From Chryseobacterium sp. SSA4.19 (GTDB lineage: Bacteria; Bacteroidota; Bacteroidia; Flavobacteriales; Weeksellaceae), in NCBI RefSeq assembly GCF_022601875.1, contig NZ_JAKVIP010000005.1, forward strand, positions 1 to 64,000: 64,000 nt of DNA. Direction: 5' to 3'. This document shows, one piece after another, positions 59,506-64,000 of the stretch. The stretch's first letter is position 1. Every line of letters starts with the position of its first letter. The notes beneath the pieces were generated by a model. It did not search any database, was not told where the DNA came from, and worked only from the letters and a program-made list of their open reading frames with translations. The translations under genes and the position numbers were made by a program.

Positions 59506-59805
59506 ATGAAGATTTACCAGAAGATACGGGAATACAGTAAGGGAAAAGGAGAAACAATGAGGGATGTTGCAGAAGCCTACGGAGTTACGCCGCAATCCAT
59601 CCAGCTTTATTTTTCAGGAAAGAATGCAATGCCTCTCAGCTTTTTGGCTTGGTATATTGAAACTCATCCGGAGATTGACCTGTATGCACTGTTCAACAAA
59701 GAGCAACAAAGTATTGTTTCTGAACCTAAAGCAACATACAATAAGAAATCTAAAAAACGGGATGTGATCGACAGGATTGTAGCCATTCTGGAAGAAGAGT
59801 TATAA
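59506..59805 (+). CDS. Cro/CI-type HTH protein (99 aa)
   Basis: The 99-residue protein has an N-terminal HTH (TMRDVAEAYGVTPQSIQLYF, about residues 17-36) and a basic C-terminal helix. It looks like a xenobiotic-response-element-type regulator without an extra ligand domain. It is divergent from the 76-aa gene, a phage- or mobile-element-style pair, but no mobile genes are nearby. Confidence 0.75.
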   Translation: MKIYQKIREYSKGKGETMRDVAEAYGVTPQSIQLYFSGKNAMPLSFLAWYIETHPEIDLYALFNKEQQSIVSEPKATYNKKSKKRDVIDRIVAILEEEL

Positions 59806-60532
59806 ATTCCGAATCTGCTTTATTCTGGCATATCCGAAATAATAAACCGATTCCAATATATATGGAAAGCATTATTCATTGATTGCCGTTCCGTATTTTA
59901 ATTTTGAGGCGGAAGACAGAGCCTTACTTCACCTATTGTATAATTATGTCATATAATCAAATCTCAAATTTTTATTATTGAGATATGGTTCCAGTCTCCT
60001 TTACCTTCTGATGCTTTATAAAACATCAGCGGGTTTCCAGACCAATGTTATCACTAAATTTTCTTTACTTTATATTCTAAGTTTCGAGCCTGTAAAAAAA
60101 ATGTTTAATAAAGCATTGGTTTTATATTTTAGTCAGTTGCTGCTGTTTGCAGGAGCCGAATCCCGGAATCTCACCTATTTTAAAATTCGTAATTATATTG
60201 CTTTATTATATTCATAGCCTTGTTAATTATATTAATTTTTTATGATAAAAGTTTTTTTTATGAGTATATTTACTTTTAATAAACTACCTTTATCAGAGAA
60301 TTTCGAAAACATTAAACTTTTGACAGCATATTATAAGTTTGCTTTTTATATGAATTTTAAAAGAAATAATGAATGTTGAACCATAGTCTTACCTTATAAA
60401 CGGAAGACAATAAATTCACAGGATTAGTATAATTAATGTTTTTGTTTTTACAAGAAGGAAGTTTATTCATATCAGGCTGAACCTATATTCAGCTGTTTTA
60501 TTTTTATAGAAAGATTAGAATCTTATTTGGAC
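59806..60532. other. Long gene-poor region
   Basis: No convincing gene is seen. An open frame at 59978-60217 is AT-rich with no recognisable domain. GAGCCGAATCCCGG near 60152 is tRNA-like in part, but no cloverleaf can be drawn. No inverted repeat of note. Confidence 0.4.
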
Positions 60533-61594
60533 ATGACAAGCAAAATCACAGGTGTAGGAAATTATATACCATCAGAAACCATCACCAATCTATTTTTTGA
60601 CAAGCATATTTTCCTGAGCGCACAAGGCATTTTGTTAAAAGAGGATAACGCCTCTATTACCAGTAAATTACAAAAGATTACCGGTATTGAGGAAAGAAGA
60701 TATGCTAACAGCAAACAGGTAACTTCAGACCTCGGTCTTATTGCAGCCCGCTCAGCTATAGAAGATTCAGGAATTGATCCGGAAACTTTAGACTACATTA
60801 TATTTGCCCACAATTTCGGAGATATACCTTTTGGCAGCATTCAGTCGGATGCGGTGCCCAGCCTTGCTTCGCGGGTAAAGCATCAGTTAAAAATCAAAAA
60901 TAATTTTTGCGTAGCCTATGATGTATTGTTCGGCTGTCCGGGATGGATTGAAGGAGTTATCCAAGCTCATGCATTTATCAGGTCAGGTATTGCAAAAAAA
61001 TGTCTTGTTATCGGTGCAGAAACCCTTTCTCGCGTGGTGGATGACCATGACCGTGACAGTATGATCTATGCAGACGGTGCCGGCGCTGTCATCCTGGAAG
61101 CTAATGCTGAAGATGATTCCGGGATCAAATCCCATCTTTCCGCTTCATATACACTCAATGAAAAGGATTTTCTTTTTTTCGGGAAATCCTATAATACTGA
61201 GAACTGTCCCAATACAAAATACATAAAAATGGACGGAAGAAAAATCTATGAATTCGCTCTTGTCAATGTACCGGATGCTATGAAAAAATGCCTTGATAAC
61301 AGCGGATATTCCATCAATGACCTGAGCAAAATCATCATCCATCAGGCCAATGAGAAAATGGACGAAGCAATTGTTGAAAGGTTTTACCAGCTTTATGATC
61401 TTTCCGCCCCCAAAGATATCATGCCGATGGTAATCAGCAAACTCGGAAACAGCAGTGTGGCCACCATACCTTCTCTTCTGACGATGATCCTGAAAGATGA
61501 ACTGGAACAACACAGCATTACAAAGAATGATATCGTCCTGTTTGCATCGGTGGGTGCAGGCATGAACATCAATGCGCTTGTGTATAAGTTTTAA
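60533..61594 (+). CDS. 3-oxoacyl-ACP synthase III-like (KAS III) enzyme
   Basis: The 353-residue protein has the KAS III triad Cys135 (LFGCPGW), His270 (IIHQANEKM) and Asn306 (KLGNSSVATIPS). It should condense an acyl-CoA or acyl starter with malonyl-ACP or a related donor. Starting with MTSKITGVGNYIPS (ATG at 60533) is preferred over the TTG at 60527. It is isolated, with no ACP or dehydratase nearby, so it is probably a specialised-lipid or polyketide-type KAS III rather than housekeeping fabH. Confidence 0.85.
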   Translation: MTSKITGVGNYIPSETITNLFFDKHIFLSAQGILLKEDNASITSKLQKITGIEERRYANSKQVTSDLGLIAARSAIEDSGIDPETLDYIIFAHNFGDIPFGSIQSDAVPSLASRVKHQLKIKNNFCVAYDVLFGCPGWIEGVIQAHAFIRSGIAKKCLVIGAETLSRVVDDHDRDSMIYADGAGAVILEANAEDDSGIKSHLSASYTLNEKDFLFFGKSYNTENCPNTKYIKMDGRKIYEFALVNVPDAMKKCLDNSGYSINDLSKIIIHQANEKMDEAIVERFYQLYDLSAPKDIMPMVISKLGNSSVATIPSLLTMILKDELEQHSITKNDIVLFASVGAGMNINALVYKF

Positions 61595-61654
61595 ATTCAA
61601 AGAAAGCGACTGAAATTTATTGATAGCTTTTTCTTTATTACCGGATAAAAAATT

Positions 61655-61696
61655 AAAAGATTGATCATCCAATAATATGAGATCAATCTTTTTTTT
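61655..61696 (+). terminator. Terminator of the KAS III gene
   Basis: A perfect 12-bp stem AAAAGATTGATC / GATCAATCTTTT (61655-61666, 61681-61692) has a 14-nt loop and a T-run to 61696. Confidence 0.85.
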
Positions 61697-61727
61697 ATAC
61701 TTAAGTTTATTTTTATACTTAAGTTTA
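61692..61727. repeat. 18-bp perfect tandem duplication
   Basis: TTTTTATACTTAAGTTTA occurs twice in direct tandem (61692-61709, 61710-61727), next to the T-run of the terminator. Probably a slippage product. Confidence 0.75.
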
Positions 61728-61834
61728 ATCATTCTAATCAGCAATTTCAAAATAATTTCATCGTTTTTAACAATTTTCCTATCTTCGTTTTTCCCAAAAA
61801 AATTACAGTTAATTTATCTCAAGAAAAAGTAAGT

Positions 61835-62341
61835 ATGCCCATTAATGCTTTTCACAGACTGACTCCGATGACGGATTTTGTTATTGAATATTATTCACAT
61901 GAAGGATATGCCGATCTTCAGACCTTAAAGCTGATGAATAATTATGCGAATTTCCTGAAGAAGCCACTGACCTTGGGAATGTTTGTGCCTGTAGATCAAA
62001 AAGGAAATATTTTAAAAGAACCTAAGAATTATTCTTCATGGAAATCTCTTGAACATAACAGGAGAAAAGCAGACCACAGCGTAGGCAGTGCAACTTTTGA
62101 GGAATACAAATTGTATCAGAAAGCTGAGCAGAAATGTCTTTTTGAAGGATTTAAAATTGCTTACAACGGGTATTCGGTTGTGAGGATCACGGCATCATAT
62201 AATGAATCTATTGAACTCTCATTCAATAAAAATGAAAAAATGTTTCAAAATTTCAAAGATGTTGAATCACTCACATATTTTGGAGAAATCTATCTGAATG
62301 ATATCGCATTAAAAAAACTGGGGCTTACCAACAAATTGTAA
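61835..62341 (+). CDS. Orphan 168-aa protein
   Basis: The 168-residue protein has no recognised domain. It begins MPINAFHRLTPMTDFVIEYY and has GYADLQTLKLMNNYANFLKK and a C-terminal SLTYFGEIYLNDIALKKLGL. It has no signal peptide or membrane segment. It is convergent with the photolyase (15 bp apart), and a weak -7-like TATCTTCG lies about 55 bp before the start. Confidence 0.55.
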   Translation: MPINAFHRLTPMTDFVIEYYSHEGYADLQTLKLMNNYANFLKKPLTLGMFVPVDQKGNILKEPKNYSSWKSLEHNRRKADHSVGSATFEEYKLYQKAEQKCLFEGFKIAYNGYSVVRITASYNESIELSFNKNEKMFQNFKDVESLTYFGEIYLNDIALKKLGLTNKL

Positions 62342-62356
62342 CCCCTCCAAATTTTA

Positions 62357-63661
62357 TTATTTGGATTTCACCGCCTTTCCATAAACTTCCAAGGCTCTTT
62401 TCCTTGCAAAAACATGTTCGACCAAAGGCTCTCTATTCTGGTCTTCCTCATTAAGCCATTGCCGGATATATTTCTGGTCTTTATCAAATTTTTTAGTCTG
62501 CTCAGAGGGATTGAACACCCTGAAATAAGGCGCGGCATCGCAGCCGCAACCTGCTGCCCACTGCCAATTCCCGTTATTGGAAGATAATTCATAATCCAGA
62601 AGCTTTCCGGCAAAATAGGCTTCTCCCCACCGCCAGTCAATCAAAAGATGCTTTGTAAGAAAACTTGCTACCACCATTCTTACCCTGTTATGCATAAAAC
62701 CTGTTTCGTTAAGCTGTCGCATTCCAGCATCTACAATAGGATAACCTGTTTTCCCTTCACACCAGAGCATAAATTCCTTTTCATTATTTCTACATTCTAT
62801 CAGTTCATATTTTTCTTTAAACGGATGGTTTACCACCTTTGGAAAATGATACAGGATCTGCATAAAAAATTCACGCCAGATCAGTTCATTCAGCCAGGTT
62901 TCATTATGTTTCAGTGCAAACCGGACACATTTCCTTACAGAAATGGTTCCGAAACGTAATGCTACTCCCAAACGGGTAGTATGGTCCAGACCCGGGAAAT
63001 TCCTGTACTGATCATAATCATCAATAACTGATGGCTTCAAAGCCGGCTTATTGAAGATAACATCCGTTTTTATAAATCCTATGTCTTTAAGACCGGGAAA
63101 TTGGGGTGCTTTGTATGAGAGAAAACCGGAGAAATCTGTAGTATAATTTTCAATGGCACCAGATCCTAAAACTTCTTTCCATCTTTTGGAATAAGGTGTG
63201 AACACAGTATAAGGAGTTCCGTCCTTTTTAAGAACTTCGTCTTTCTCAAAAATCACCTGGTCTTTGTAACTTTTAAAGCCAATCCGGTTCTTTTCAAGAA
63301 AGTTCTCGATTTCAAGATCACGTTTTATAGCGGCAGGTTCATAATCAGTATTTGTGAAAACGGTATGTATCGTATAATCTTTGCTTAACTTCCTGAATAT
63401 CTCCAAAGGCTTTCCAAGGAAAACACTGAGCCCGCTTTTATATTTTTTTAATTCCTGGTGAATATCTTCCAGAGCCTGGTGAAAGTAATCGACTCTTTTA
63501 TCAGATTTATCCTCCAGCTTATCAAGGATTTCAGGATCAAAAATAAAAACAGGCAATACTTTCAATCCTGCTTTCAGGGCATTGTAAAGTCCGGCATTGT
63601 CTTCAAGCCTTAAGTCTCTTCTGAACCAGAAAATATTGATTTGATTTTCCTTCGTTGCCAT
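62357..63661 (-). CDS. phr: Deoxyribodipyrimidine photolyase
   Basis: The 434-residue enzyme belongs to the photolyase/cryptochrome family. It starts NIFWFRRDLRLEDNAGLYNAL, contains ELIWREFFMQIL and WCEGKTGYPIVDAGMRQLNE, and the FAD-binding NNGNWQWAAGCGCDAAPYF with RVFNP. It repairs cyclobutane dimers with blue light and FADH-. It is 7 bp downstream of the SRPBCC gene, with which it probably forms an operon. Confidence 0.95.
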   Translation of the reverse strand: MATKENQINIFWFRRDLRLEDNAGLYNALKAGLKVLPVFIFDPEILDKLEDKSDKRVDYFHQALEDIHQELKKYKSGLSVFLGKPLEIFRKLSKDYTIHTVFTNTDYEPAAIKRDLEIENFLEKNRIGFKSYKDQVIFEKDEVLKKDGTPYTVFTPYSKRWKEVLGSGAIENYTTDFSGFLSYKAPQFPGLKDIGFIKTDVIFNKPALKPSVIDDYDQYRNFPGLDHTTRLGVALRFGTISVRKCVRFALKHNETWLNELIWREFFMQILYHFPKVVNHPFKEKYELIECRNNEKEFMLWCEGKTGYPIVDAGMRQLNETGFMHNRVRMVVASFLTKHLLIDWRWGEAYFAGKLLDYELSSNNGNWQWAAGCGCDAAPYFRVFNPSEQTKKFDKDQKYIRQWLNEEDQNREPLVEHVFARKRALEVYGKAVKSK

Positions 63662-63667
63662 ACCCTC

Positions 63668-64000
63668 TTATTTATTAAAGCGTTCTTCCAGAATCTTAAA
63701 CCGGTAATTAAAAATATGCTCCAGTTTGGACTTCACAAAAAGCTTGTGGGCAATTTCACCAAGAAAACCGAATGGCAATTCGTAATCTACCGTATCTTTC
63801 ATCAGTACACCGTCTTCATTTTCTATAAATTCATGGTGATGATGCCAGAGTTTATAGGGTCCTTTCTTCTGGAAATCAGTAAAACTTTTATACATATCCA
63901 CCTGAATGATCTCCGTTTTCCATTTCAATTTGATGCCTAATAAAGGCGAAACAAAATAATCAATGATCATCCCTTTATAAATTTCATCATTATCAAAGTG
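63668..64000 (-). CDS. SRPBCC-family protein, 5' end outside the window
   Basis: The frame is open to the window end (64000), so this is a partial gene. The visible 110 residues contain DYFVSPLLGIKLKWKTEIIQ and KGPYKLWHHHHEFIENEDGV, matching the ligand-binding SRPBCC (Bet v1-like) family often found upstream of photolyase genes in Flavobacteriia. A partial call only. Confidence 0.75.
   Translation of the reverse strand, partial: HFDNDEIYKGMIIDYFVSPLLGIKLKWKTEIIQVDMYKSFTDFQKKGPYKLWHHHHEFIENEDGVLMKDTVDYELPFGFLGEIAHKLFVKSKLEHIFNYRFKILEERFNK

Noticed and set aside
60150..60175. tRNA-like GAGCCGAATCCCGG
   Set aside because: No acceptor stem, D-arm or anticodon arm could be drawn around it.
59978..60217. 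79-codon open frame on the plus strand
   Set aside because: It has no recognisable domain, leads with low-complexity AT-rich sequence, and no promoter or partner is seen.
1..64000. CRISPR array, prophage, insertion sequence, rRNA
   Set aside because: No regularly spaced repeats, transposase, integrase or rRNA-like sequence was seen; the holin-like gene is a cellular membrane protein.

Overview
The window looks like a chromosomal segment of a Flavobacteriia member, most likely Chryseobacterium or a close Weeksellaceae relative. The evidence is its low GC content, several good matches to the Bacteroidetes promoter form TTG-N17..18-TAnnTTTG, and a gene repertoire typical of that group (DUF2652, TMEM175-type channel, alginate-export porin, DUF5018 lipoprotein, YqcI/YcgG protein). 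Genus is an inference; there is no rRNA or tRNA marker here.

Layout. 1-5.4 kb: minus-strand housekeeping genes (holin-like membrane protein, thioesterase, topB, Na+/H+ antiporter, small acetyltransferase). 5.8-8.8 kb: the methionine ABC transporter metN-metI-metQ, preceded by a leader that encodes a Met/Cys-rich 34-residue peptide and ends in an intrinsic terminator. 9-19.5 kb: GH3 glucosidase, DUF2652 protein, phosphoesterase, MFS pump with divergent Lrp regulator, Crp-like regulator, HXXEE membrane protein, lone receiver, GT32 transferase and GH13 enzyme. 19.5-22.6 kb: a quinone oxidoreductase followed by a decaying tract with a bicupin pseudogene carrying three lesions and the relic of an alpha/beta-hydrolase. 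22.7-29.4 kb: a membrane-anchored XseA-like protein, HxlR/SDR pair, MarR plus secreted protein, a sigma-54 activator and a TMEM175-like channel.

29.6-44.4 kb is entirely minus-strand. A ten-gene tightly spaced cluster (two alpha/beta-hydrolases, MaoC-like protein, YcaC-like hydrolase, alginate-export porin, truncated M17-like secreted protein, YtcJ-like amidohydrolase, DoxX, Dps, DUF1275) is followed by two tandemly duplicated TPR histidine kinases and a sigma-54 response regulator. 44.8-49.9 kb looks like a quinone/electrophile-response region: Tat-type pirin, Crp-like regulator, cupin, MhqD-like esterase and two MhqO-like dioxygenases. The pirin and the outer dioxygenase share an 84 percent identical 55-bp upstream block.

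50-56.2 kb: a surface-type lipoprotein, an aldo/keto reductase-AraC pair with direct-repeat operators, an outer-membrane channel-like protein, and a Crp regulator next to an epoxide-hydrolase-like/NmrA operon. 56.3-58.6 kb: translationally coupled YqcI/YcgG (GntA-type) and DUF1989 genes, divergent from a DUF1826-like protein, a candidate guanidino-nitrogen pathway. 58.7-64 kb: small orphan genes, a Cro/CI-type HTH protein, a KAS III, an orphan 168-aa protein, a photolyase and a truncated SRPBCC gene at the edge.

The strongest candidates for something undescribed are the Met/Cys leader attenuator before metNIQ, the GntA-like/DUF1989/DUF1826 locus, the ten-gene hydrolase/porin/Dps cluster with its duplicated kinases, and the membrane-anchored XseA-like protein. 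All functional statements come from reading protein motifs; no database search was possible.
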